Program-made: the position numbers and the translations under genes | Shown: positions 1 to 4,677 of the stretch, one piece after another | Position numbering within the stretch: the stretch's first letter is position 1 | How the letters are laid out: every line of letters begins with the position of its first letter | The notes under the pieces: generated by a model | What the model was told of the DNA's origin: nothing | What the model saw: the letters and a program-made list of their open reading frames with translations, nothing else | The model's database searches: none | NCBI GenBank assembly: GCA_043101835.1 | Contig: JBICHM010000277.1 | Span: forward strand, 1 to 6,583 | Reading direction: 5' to 3' | Length of the DNA stretch: 6,583 bases | From: JBICHM01 sp043101835 | GTDB taxonomy: Bacteria; Planctomycetota; Phycisphaerae; Phycisphaerales; UBA1924

Positions 1-296
1 TGCAGGACATCCACTGGTCCATGGGCGCCATCGGCTACTTCCCCACCTACCTGCTCGGCAGCCTCCACGCCTGCCAGATGTGGGAGGTCATCAACCGCGA
101 CCTGCCCAACCTCGACGACGACATGGCCAGGGGCGACTTCGCCCCCCTCATCGCCTGGCTCAGGGAACATGTGCACTCCCTCGGCCGCCAATACCGCGCC
201 GGCGACCTCATCGAACGCATCAGCGGCAAGCCGCTGAGCGCCGATCCCTTCATGCGCCATCTCGAAGCGAAGGTCGGGCCGCTGTACGGGATCTGA
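1..296 (+). CDS. M32 family (Taq-type) metallocarboxypeptidase, C-terminal fragment
   Basis: The gene enters from the left edge; the reading frame starts at base 3 and ends at TGA 294-296, leaving about 97 residues. The visible part begins QDIHWSMGAIGYFPTYLLG, the conserved block of M32 carboxypeptidases (thermostable carboxypeptidase 1 family) in which W-S-x-G-x-x-GYFPTY-x-LG is typical. It ends with a C-terminal segment typical of the family (I-x-x-x-S/T-G-x-x-L, then F-M-x-H-L-x-x-K). These enzymes are cytosolic zinc carboxypeptidases of about 500 residues that remove C-terminal amino acids from peptides and probably serve peptide turnover. The HEXXH zinc site lies upstream of the window and cannot be checked. 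The gene converges on the CPBP protease gene, with only a repeat hairpin between them. Family assignment is confident; substrate is unknown. Confidence 0.9.
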   Translation, partial: QDIHWSMGAIGYFPTYLLGSLHACQMWEVINRDLPNLDDDMARGDFAPLIAWLREHVHSLGRQYRAGDLIERISGKPLSADPFMRHLEAKVGPLYGI

Positions 297-302
297 AGCG
301 AA

Positions 303-393
303 AGAGACGCAGAGACGGAGAGACGAAGAGACGAAGTGAGGAGGATTCCGACCTCTTCACTTCGTCTCTTCGTCTCTTGATCTCTCCGTCTCT
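303..393. repeat. Long imperfect inverted repeat built of 8-nt AGAGACGN units; possible bidirectional terminator
   Basis: The left arm holds four consecutive 8-nt units at 303-334 (AGAGACGC, AGAGACGG, AGAGACGA, AGAGACGA), followed by a degenerate unit. The complement of the right arm holds the same type of units. Arm 324-344 pairs with 352-372 over 21 bp with one G-T position (340/356) and a 7-nt loop (345-351). Arm 311-323 then pairs perfectly with 381-393 over 13 bp. One extra 8-nt unit (373-380) bulges on the right side. The structure fills the gap between two convergent genes and ends 7 nt before the stop codon of the minus-strand gene, so it is well placed to end or insulate transcription from both sides. 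There is no clear U-tract, so classical intrinsic termination is unproven. A related tract lies at 3509-3556. Confidence 0.8.
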
Positions 394-399
394 TCGCCC

Positions 400-2031
400 T
401 CACCCAATCGCCAGCACCAACAGCGTCATAATGAACCCGTTGTTGATCGCGTGGGCGACGATCGGCGCGATCAGGCTGCCGCGCCACTCGCGCAACATCG
501 CAAAGACGAAGCCGAGGCTCGCGAGCGCCGGAATCGCGACCCACCCCTGCGGGTGGATCGACGCGAACAGCACCGCCGTGACGAGGCCCGCGATGATCGA
601 CGGCGTCCGACCGCGCAGGTGGTGGTACAGCGCGCCGCGGAAGAAGGTCTCCTCCGTCAAGGGCGCCCACACGCACGCCAGCAGGTACACGCCCAGGATC
701 GCCGGCACGCTGCCCTGCGCGAGGCGCTCCATCACCGGGTGTGTCGGCTGCACCGCCTCGTCTCCCGGCCCGGCGAGGAATCCCGCCAGCGCGAGCAGCA
801 CGAGCGTCAGCCCGATGCCGACCAGCGCGATCGGCAGGCCCGCGAGATAGCCGACCACGCCCGCGCCGATCTCCCGGAAGACGCCGCGCCCCGTGTGCCA
901 CCCGAGCGCCGCGCGCCACTCCGGCGTGCGCGCGCCGCGCACCAGCGCCCAGCCCGGGAAGATCAGCAAGACCCACACGAGGTAGGTCGAGAGGTCCGGC
1001 CCGCCGCTCGCCGCGATCCCCTGCGCCACCAGCGACACGCCGAGGAACCCCATGAGGAAGAACGCAAAGACCTCCACGTACGCGCTCCCGCCCGGCGCGG
1101 GCGCGCTGTAGCGCATGCGCAGGCGACCGGAGCCGAGCATCACGAGCGCCACGATGAACAGCACGATGCCGACCAGCACCGCCGCGCCCGCAAGCGTCAC
1201 GCCGCCGATCAGCGCCCACAGCGTGCGCTGCGTGTCGGCCATCACGCCCGCGCGCGACGGGTCCGCATCATCCAGCCCGTACGCGAGCGCCAGTCGGCCG
1301 AACCACCCGTGACGATCGACGAGCCCGTCGCGAAGATCCGCAGGCAGCGCATCCGGCCCGGCGCTGAGCGCCTGACGCAGGGCCGCGGCGTCAGCGCGAA
1401 GCGTCGCGCGAATCTCTTCCGTATACAGCGGCGGATCCGGCGCCTCGGCCAGCGCATCCTCCTCCTTCTCGATGCGATCGAGCGCGGCGCCCGGCCCGGC
1501 CACCTCCGCTGCAACGACTGCAGCACGGAGAAGTCGCGCCGGGTCCGACCCCGCAAACGCGTCGATCTGTTCCAGCAGGCTGTTGGCCATGTCGGCGCCG
1601 GTCGGGTCGCCCGGCTGCGTCGGCGGCATCGCGCCAAGCAGCTCCGACGCCCCCACGAGGTACCGACCCGTCAGCACGAACTGCATGTCCGGCGATGGCA
1701 CCCGATCCAGCGTCACCGCCGTCGGCGCCGGGAACGCACTCGGCGCCAGGTTGTGCAGCGTCCGCGCGCTGAGATTGTGCGTCAGGAAGATGAACCCGGC
1801 GATCGCGAGAATCGCCACGCACGCGACCACGCCCCCGAGCGCCCCGCCGGGGTCCCGCAGACCCCGTCCGGATCGCCGGCCCTGGCGCCCATCCCCCGGA
1901 CTCGGGTCCTCCGGGTGGGGCTCCACTGGCCCACCGGTCATTGTGCGGGGCGGAGGCGGATCCGCCGGGACCTGCCGGCGCAGGTCGATGGGCGTGTCCG
2001 GGCGGTGGGCGTCGTCGGGTCGCTGGGCCAT
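400..2031 (-). CDS. CPBP (CAAX/Abi-type) intramembrane metalloprotease family protein with long N-terminal extension
   Basis: This is a 543-residue membrane protein. The C-terminal third has the CPBP (CAAX protease and bacteriocin-processing) signature: EETFFRG with the glutamate pair at about residues 460-461 and Arg 465, FASIH with His 493, and HAINN with His 527 and Asn 531. All expected active-site residues are present, so it is probably an active glutamate/histidine metal-dependent membrane protease; the substrate is unknown. Residues 1-64 are Pro/Arg/Asp-rich and probably cytoplasmic. A first helix lies at about 65-83, then a soluble charged region of about 185 residues, then about seven hydrophobic segments from residue 270 onward. 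Start: the frame stays open to 2202, but upstream codons would cross the rplM promoter and look non-coding, so ATG at 2029-2031 is chosen; ATG at 1939-1941 (513 residues) is the alternative. Neither start has a clear Shine-Dalgarno. The gene stands alone, convergent with the carboxypeptidase and divergent from rplM. Confidence 0.88.
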   Translation of the reverse strand: MAQRPDDAHRPDTPIDLRRQVPADPPPPRTMTGGPVEPHPEDPSPGDGRQGRRSGRGLRDPGGALGGVVACVAILAIAGFIFLTHNLSARTLHNLAPSAFPAPTAVTLDRVPSPDMQFVLTGRYLVGASELLGAMPPTQPGDPTGADMANSLLEQIDAFAGSDPARLLRAAVVAAEVAGPGAALDRIEKEEDALAEAPDPPLYTEEIRATLRADAAALRQALSAGPDALPADLRDGLVDRHGWFGRLALAYGLDDADPSRAGVMADTQRTLWALIGGVTLAGAAVLVGIVLFIVALVMLGSGRLRMRYSAPAPGGSAYVEVFAFFLMGFLGVSLVAQGIAASGGPDLSTYLVWVLLIFPGWALVRGARTPEWRAALGWHTGRGVFREIGAGVVGYLAGLPIALVGIGLTLVLLALAGFLAGPGDEAVQPTHPVMERLAQGSVPAILGVYLLACVWAPLTEETFFRGALYHHLRGRTPSIIAGLVTAVLFASIHPQGWVAIPALASLGFVFAMLREWRGSLIAPIVAHAINNGFIMTLLVLAIG

Positions 2032-2111
2032 GGCTGTGCCATCATCGGCGCGCAAGGGGGCCGCGGCCAATACGGACGGAAATCGACACGCCGATCCGGC
2101 GCCCCCGCAAG

Positions 2112-2139
2112 TTGACGCGGCCTCCGACCCCGGTATCCT
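2112..2139 (+). promoter_or_regulatory. Sigma70-like promoter for rplM-rpsI
   Basis: TTGACG at 2112-2117 (5 of 6 matches to the -35 consensus) is followed, after 16 nt, by TATCCT at 2134-2139 (4 of 6 matches to the -10 consensus). This predicts a transcript start near 2146, about 257 nt upstream of the rplM start codon. It is the best promoter match I see in the divergent region between the CPBP protease gene and rplM, and it points at the ribosomal-protein pair. No comparable promoter for the minus-strand gene was found. Confidence 0.6.
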
Positions 2140-2402
2140 TGTCGGCTCGCTCCAGCGCCCCCGCACGGTGGGACCCGCGGGATCCGGCCTCGGAGCGACC
2201 ACATCCCGAGCATCGCGCCCGCGACCGCGGCCATTCGTTCAGGCGACAGCGGCGGGCCACGGCTGCCCGAAGGATTCTCCGGAGGGTGGGCCCCGAAACC
2301 CGCGGTTCGAGGCATGAGGCCCCGAACAGGCGGACGAGTGACGCATTCCCGCGCCACGGTCGCACCAAGGACCCGGCGCACAGCACCAGCGAGCCTGCCG
2401 CC
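2140..2402 (+). promoter_or_regulatory. Long, structured 5' leader of the rplM-rpsI transcript
   Basis: This stretch has no supportable gene. If the promoter at 2112-2139 is used, most of it is the rplM untranslated leader. Near the predicted 5' end, 2147-2153 can pair with 2192-2198 (7 bp). Nested inside, 2161-2164 pairs with 2177-2180 and 2167-2169 with 2173-2175, around a GGG loop. A 9-nt direct repeat, GGCCCCGAA, occurs at 2289-2297 and 2318-2326. L13 operon leaders with autoregulatory structure are known in other bacteria; whether this one works that way is inference. No AG-rich Shine-Dalgarno precedes the rplM ATG. Confidence 0.4.
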
Positions 2403-2837
2403 ATGCGACAGACCTACTTCGCCAAGAACTCCGGCGAGATCGACAAGACCTGGCGCCTCGTCGACGCCGACGGCCAGCGCCTCGGGCGCCTCGCCGCCGA
2501 GGTCGCGACCGTGCTCATGGGCAAGCACCGCCCCGAGTACACGCCCCACGTCGACACCGGCGACTTCGTCGTCATCATCAACGCCGACAAGATCGTCATG
2601 ACCGGTCGCAAGGCGCAGCAGCGCATCAAGACCGCCTACAGCGGCTACCCCGGCGGCCTCCGCGCCGAGACCTACGAAGACCTCCTCGCCCGGAAGTCCG
2701 ACCAGGTCATCAAGGACGCCGTCCGGCGCATGCTCCCCAAGAGCCGCCTCGGGCGCGACATGCTCAGCAAGCTGAAGATCTACAAGGGCGCCGAGCACCC
2801 GCACCAGGCGCAGCAGCCCCAGCCGATGGCGCTCTGA
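2403..2837 (+). CDS. rplM: 50S ribosomal protein L13 (uL13)
   Basis: The protein is 144 residues, the normal length for L13, a large-subunit protein that binds 23S rRNA early in assembly. Family blocks are intact: W-x-x-VDADGQRLGRLA (17-31), GKHRPEYTPHVDTGDFVVIINADK (40-63), TG at 67-68, YSGYPGGL (79-86), MLPKSRLGR (110-118) and the C-terminal GAEHPHQAQQP (129-139). The frame stays open upstream to 1941, but that part is unlike L13, so ATG 2403-2405 is chosen; it has no visible Shine-Dalgarno. The gene heads the conserved rplM-rpsI pair, with a 77-nt gap to rpsI. Expression is probably driven from the promoter near 2112-2139. Confidence 0.97.
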   Translation: MRQTYFAKNSGEIDKTWRLVDADGQRLGRLAAEVATVLMGKHRPEYTPHVDTGDFVVIINADKIVMTGRKAQQRIKTAYSGYPGGLRAETYEDLLARKSDQVIKDAVRRMLPKSRLGRDMLSKLKIYKGAEHPHQAQQPQPMAL

Positions 2838-2868
2838 GCGCTCCCACACGACCCGCACCACGCGAGTC

Positions 2869-2892
2869 CAGACGCGCGTCCGCAGACGCGCG
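2869..2892 (+). repeat. Hairpin / tandem 10-nt repeat in the rplM-rpsI spacer
   Basis: The 10-mer CAGACGCGCG occurs at 2869-2878 and again at 2883-2892. The same bases also allow a hairpin, CGCGCGT (2873-2879) with ACGCGCG (2886-2892), around a 6-nt loop. It lies 22 nt upstream of the rpsI start codon, with only a weak AGGA (2901-2904) as ribosome-binding sequence in between. It could influence S9 translation or mRNA processing, or be a chance product of GC-rich sequence. Confidence 0.45.
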
Positions 2893-2914
2893 ACCCCAGC
2901 AGGACACGATCCGA

Positions 2915-3436
2915 ATGGCTGACGAGACCAAGACCGCTTCCGCCGGCGAGACCCTGGGCCAGGGCCTCGGCCTCACCAGCGCCCCCGGCGCCGCCGCCCC
3001 CGAGCCCGTCGTCCGCACCCCCGACGAGCCCAAGAACGGCTGGTGGTGGGGCGTCGGACGACGCAAGACCGCCGTCGCGCGCGTCCGCATCAAGCCCGGC
3101 AGCGGCGCCTTCACCGTCCAGGTCTCCAGCAACAAGACCAAGGCCGTCGACGAGTACTTCACCGAAGACCGCGATCGCGCCGATGTCGTCGCGCCCCTCG
3201 AGGCCACCGGCACCACCGGCAAGCTCGACATCGTCGTCCGCCTCGCCGGCGGCGGCTACATGGGCCAGGCCGGCGCCACCGTCCTCGGCCTCAGCCGCGC
3301 CCTGGCGTCCTACGACCCCAGCCTCGAGCGCGCCCTCCGCGACCACGGCTTCCTGACCCGCGACGCCCGCGAGGTCGAGCGCAAGAAGTACGGCCAGGCC
3401 GGCGCCCGTCGCCGCTTCCAGTTCTCGAAGCGCTGA
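2915..3436 (+). CDS. rpsI: 30S ribosomal protein S9 (uS9) with N-terminal extension
   Basis: The protein is 173 residues; the usual length is about 130. The S9 core starts at GVGRRKTAVARVRI (46-59), includes the GGGYMGQAGA segment, and ends in GFLTRDAREVERKKYGQAGARRRFQFSKR, the conserved basic tail whose last Lys-Arg reaches the ribosomal P-site tRNA. The first 45 residues are an acidic-to-neutral Ala/Pro/Gly-rich extension ending in three tryptophans (43-45) just before the core. The ATG at 2915 has only a weak AGGA 10 nt upstream; no ATG lies inside the extension before the core, so the extension is probably real. It is co-directional with rplM (77-nt gap), and a terminator-like hairpin follows. 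Confidence 0.97.
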   Translation: MADETKTASAGETLGQGLGLTSAPGAAAPEPVVRTPDEPKNGWWWGVGRRKTAVARVRIKPGSGAFTVQVSSNKTKAVDEYFTEDRDRADVVAPLEATGTTGKLDIVVRLAGGGYMGQAGATVLGLSRALASYDPSLERALRDHGFLTRDAREVERKKYGQAGARRRFQFSKR

Positions 3437-3465
3437 TCCGACGACGCCAACCCGTCCACTGATGG

Positions 3466-3501
3466 CCGCCCGCTGGATTCGTCCGGCGGGCGGTTGTCAT
3501 T
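3466..3501 (+). terminator. Intrinsic-terminator-like hairpin after rpsI
   Basis: The arm 3466-3476 pairs with 3483-3493 over 11 bp, with one G-U position (3474/3485) and a 6-nt loop (3477-3482). It is followed at once by a T-rich stretch, TTGTCATT (3494-3501). It lies 29 nt after the rpsI stop codon. Stem strength, position and the downstream T residues make this the most convincing terminator in the window, although the T-tract is interrupted. Confidence 0.7.
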
Positions 3502-3508
3502 GGTGGGA

Positions 3509-3556
3509 AGAGACAGAGAGACGGAGAGACAGAGAGACGGAGAGACGAAGAGACGG
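3509..3556. repeat. Six tandem 8-nt units AGAGAC(A/G)(G/A)
   Basis: Six uninterrupted octamers are visible: AGAGACAG, AGAGACGG, AGAGACAG, AGAGACGG, AGAGACGA, AGAGACGG. They are followed by AGTG, as the units at 303-334 are followed by AGTG at 335-338. This marks both tracts as one repeat family. Here the complementary arm is missing. The tract lies between the rpsI terminator and the rluA promoter. Because 8 is not a multiple of 3, translation through it gives Arg/Glu/Thr/Asp-rich filler in every frame; it is not coding. Confidence 0.85.
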
Positions 3557-3566
3557 AGTGTTGTCT

Positions 3567-3624
3567 CCTCCCCCGCCCCCGGCGGGGGAGGTGTCCGCGC
3601 CCGCGGACGGAGGGGGCTTCCCCT
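3567..3624. repeat. Cluster of three consecutive GC-rich hairpins
   Basis: Directly after the octamer tract are three adjoining palindromes. The first pairs 3567-3577 with 3581-3591 (11 perfect bp, CCC loop). The second pairs 3593-3598 with 3603-3608 (6 bp, 4-nt loop). The third pairs 3611-3615 with 3620-3624 (5 bp, GCTT loop). None has a T-tract. They could be a REP-like intergenic element, part of a composite repeat with the octamers, or a back-up terminator for rplM-rpsI. The following stretch 3625-3708 shows no feature I can support. Confidence 0.65.
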
Positions 3625-3708
3625 TCGCCCTCATCTCCAACGCTCGTCGCACAACGGTCGCCCAACGGCCCGAGCGCGCGCGCGATCGGCTCGGTTCCGT
3701 TCGTGCTC

Positions 3709-3714
3709 TACCCT
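3709..3714 (+). promoter_or_regulatory. Putative -10 element (TACCCT) for a leaderless rluA transcript
   Basis: TACCCT ends 7 nt before the ATG at 3722, the spacing expected between a -10 element and a transcription start. The mRNA would then begin at or next to the start codon. TANNNT motifs at this distance are the mark of leaderless genes in other GC-rich bacteria. There is no Shine-Dalgarno upstream of the ATG, which fits. No good -35 hexamer is visible 16-18 nt upstream, so confidence is limited. Confidence 0.4.
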
Positions 3715-3721
3715 CTCCCCG

Positions 3722-4369
3722 ATGTCTCTCCCGATCCTCCACGCCGCCGCGCACTACGCCGCCGTCGACAAACCCCCCGGCCTCCTCTCCGTCCCGGGCA
3801 GAAACGAGCGCGACTCCGTCGCGACGCGCATCCGCGCGATGTTCCCCGACGCGACCGGCCCGGTCACCGTCCACCGCCTCGACATGGAGACCAGCGGCGT
3901 CATCCTCGTCGCTCTCGACCCCGACGCCCACCGCGCGCTGTCGATGCAGTTCGAAGCCCGCACCGTCGGCAAGCGCTATATCGCCGTGCTCGACGGCGCA
4001 GTCGAAGGCGACGCCGGGGTCGTCACGCTGCGCCAGCGCGTCGATCTCGACGACCGTCCGCGACAGATCCTCGACGATGCGCACGGCAAGGAAGCCGTCA
4101 CACGGTGGCGCGTGCTCGAACGCACGACCGACGCCGGCCGCGCGCGCACGCGCGTCGAGTTCGAGCCCGTCACCGGGCGATCGCATCAGCTGCGCATCGC
4201 GTCGGCGGCGCCCGTCGCGCGCGGCGGCCTCGGCGCGCCGATCGCCGGCGACTCGCTCTACGGCGACGCTGCCAGCGCGCCGCGCCTACTCCTGCACGCG
4301 GCGTTCCTCTCGTTCGACAATCCGGCCACGGGGGTCCGCGTCGAAGTGCGCAGCGAAGAGCCGTTCTGA
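3722..4369 (+). CDS. rluA: RluA-family pseudouridine synthase (RluA-type, no S4 domain)
   Basis: This 215-residue protein has nearly the length of E. coli RluA (219), which converts uridine to pseudouridine in 23S rRNA (U746) and some tRNAs (U32). Visible motifs in order: DKPPGLLSVPGR (16-27), DSVATRIRAMFP (31-42), the catalytic HRLDMETSGV (51-60, nucleophile Asp 54), PVTGRSHQLRI (149-159) and APRLLLHAAFLSF. GLLSVPGR followed by DSV-x-TRI matches RluA itself better than RluC or RluD, and there is no N-terminal S4 domain. Odd point: after HQLRI the usual V-H ... GHP-I-x-GD-x-x-YG appears as I-A ... GAP-I-A-GD-S-L-YG with a few extra residues, so two commonly conserved histidines are replaced by alanine. 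The catalytic aspartate is intact. The frame is open further upstream only through the repeat tract, so ATG 3722 is chosen. Exact RNA target is inference. Confidence 0.88.
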   Translation: MSLPILHAAAHYAAVDKPPGLLSVPGRNERDSVATRIRAMFPDATGPVTVHRLDMETSGVILVALDPDAHRALSMQFEARTVGKRYIAVLDGAVEGDAGVVTLRQRVDLDDRPRQILDDAHGKEAVTRWRVLERTTDAGRARTRVEFEPVTGRSHQLRIASAAPVARGGLGAPIAGDSLYGDAASAPRLLLHAAFLSFDNPATGVRVEVRSEEPF

Positions 4370-4394
4370 CATCCGCGCGCGCCGCCCCTAGGGT
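4366..4394 (+). promoter_or_regulatory. Promoter of the entericidin-type lipoprotein gene, overlapping the rluA stop codon
   Basis: CTGACA at 4366-4371 (5 of 6 matches to -35) contains the rluA stop codon TGA (4367-4369). After exactly 17 nt comes TAGGGT at 4389-4394, a TANNNT -10 element. A transcript would start near 4401, about 20 nt before the ATG and just upstream of the strong ribosome binding site. This suggests the lipoprotein is expressed independently of rluA. Confidence 0.55.
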
Positions 4395-4407
4395 GCAACG
4401 CACTGGA

Positions 4408-4413
4408 AAGGAG
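4408..4413 (+). promoter_or_regulatory. Strong Shine-Dalgarno AAGGAG
   Basis: AAGGAG ends 7 nt before ATG 4421. It is the best ribosome binding site in the window; rplM and rluA have none. It fixes the start of the small lipoprotein gene and suggests a high translation rate. Confidence 0.85.
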
Positions 4414-4420
4414 CATTCCC

Positions 4421-4561
4421 ATGAAGACTCGCCTGTTTCGCATGATCGCCGCGCTGGCCACGGCCGCCGCCGCACTCGCGCTGACCGCCTGCAACACCGT
4501 TGAGGGCGCTGGCGAAGACATCGAGGCCGTGGGCGAAGAGATCGATGAGGCCGCGAACTGA
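4421..4561 (+). CDS. Entericidin A/B-type small lipoprotein
   Basis: This is a 46-residue protein. It has a basic N-region (Lys2, Arg4, Arg7), an Ala/Leu-rich hydrophobic stretch (8-20) and a lipobox LTAC (21-24), with Cys24 as the expected lipidated residue after signal peptidase II cleavage. The mature part is 23 residues starting CNTVEGAGEDIEAVG, matching the entericidin pattern (CNT-x-x-G-x-GEDI). Entericidins are tiny envelope lipoproteins; in E. coli EcnA and EcnB were described as an antidote/bacteriolytic pair, EcnB being induced in stationary phase. Here a single gene stands alone, so no antidote pairing is visible. The mature peptide carries 6 Glu and 2 Asp and no Lys or Arg, with hydrophobic residues spaced as in an amphipathic helix. 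It has its own promoter-like sequence and a strong ribosome binding site. Role in this organism is unknown. Confidence 0.88.
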   Translation: MKTRLFRMIAALATAAAALALTACNTVEGAGEDIEAVGEEIDEAAN

Positions 4562-4606
4562 CGCGGAACGGGTACTTCCCCTTGGCTTTGCGCCACCCGC
4601 TCCGCG
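4562..4606 (+). terminator. Possible stem-loop after the lipoprotein gene
   Basis: CGCGGA (4562-4567) pairs with TCCGCG (4601-4606). After a 2x2 internal loop, GGGT (4570-4573) pairs with ACCC (4595-4598). The terminal loop is 21 nt. It starts immediately after the stop codon and lies before the kinase promoter. The loop is large and no T-tract follows, so it may be an mRNA-stabilising 3' structure and not a terminator, or chance. Confidence 0.3.
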
Positions 4607-4615
4607 ACCCGCGCC

Positions 4616-4643
4616 TTGAGTTGGGCGCGTGAGTCGTCACAAT
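4616..4643 (+). promoter_or_regulatory. Putative promoter of the kinase gene
   Basis: TTGAGT (4616-4621, 4 of 6 matches to -35) is separated by 16 nt from CACAAT (4638-4643, 4 of 6 matches to -10). It predicts a transcript start near 4650, about 28 nt before the kinase start codon and right at the small hairpin described next. It is weaker than the other two promoter matches. Confidence 0.4.
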
Positions 4644-4650
4644 CGCGGGT

Positions 4651-4670
4651 GGGCCGTTCGGCCCGAGGGG
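4651..4670 (+). promoter_or_regulatory. Leader hairpin and Shine-Dalgarno of the kinase gene
   Basis: GGGCC (4651-4655) pairs with GGCCC (4660-4664) around a GTTC loop. One base later comes AGGGG (4666-4670), 7 nt before ATG 4678, a usable Shine-Dalgarno that fixes the start. With the predicted transcript start near 4650, the hairpin would form the very 5' end of the mRNA, a position that often protects messages from decay; that effect is inference. Confidence 0.45.
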
Positions 4671-4677
4671 AACCTGC

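Noticed and set aside
303..342. CRISPR-like array
   Set aside because: Units are only 8 nt with no spacers, and there are no cas genes.
47..1219. 390-codon minus-strand open frame
   Set aside because: Arg/Gly/Ala-rich shadow that overlaps the carboxypeptidase end, the octamer repeat and the CPBP gene in another frame; no recognisable domain.
2032..2111. Promoter for the CPBP gene on the minus strand
   Set aside because: I looked for -35/-10 pairs upstream of ATG 2031 and found only poor matches, so none is called.
451..2115. 554-codon plus-strand open frame
   Set aside because: Antisense shadow of the CPBP protease gene; extreme Arg/His/Gln composition caused by GC-rich antisense sequence.
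2295..2326. tRNA-like GGTTCGA motif at 2304-2310
   Set aside because: It resembles a T-loop, but no acceptor, D or anticodon stems can be drawn around it and there is no CCA end.
1941..2402. In-frame N-terminal extension of L13
   Set aside because: The core starts exactly at ATG 2403 with normal L13 length; the extension would span the promoter and is Arg/Pro-rich filler.
1938..2861. 307-codon minus-strand open frame
   Set aside because: Antisense to rplM and its leader; no family features, explained by codon bias of rplM.
3462..3721. In-frame extensions of rluA through the octamer repeats
   Set aside because: Translation of the 8-nt repeats gives RETERRRD-type filler; the RluA homology starts just after ATG 3722.
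3497..4186. 229-codon minus-strand open frame
   Set aside because: Antisense shadow of rluA ending in octamer-repeat filler.
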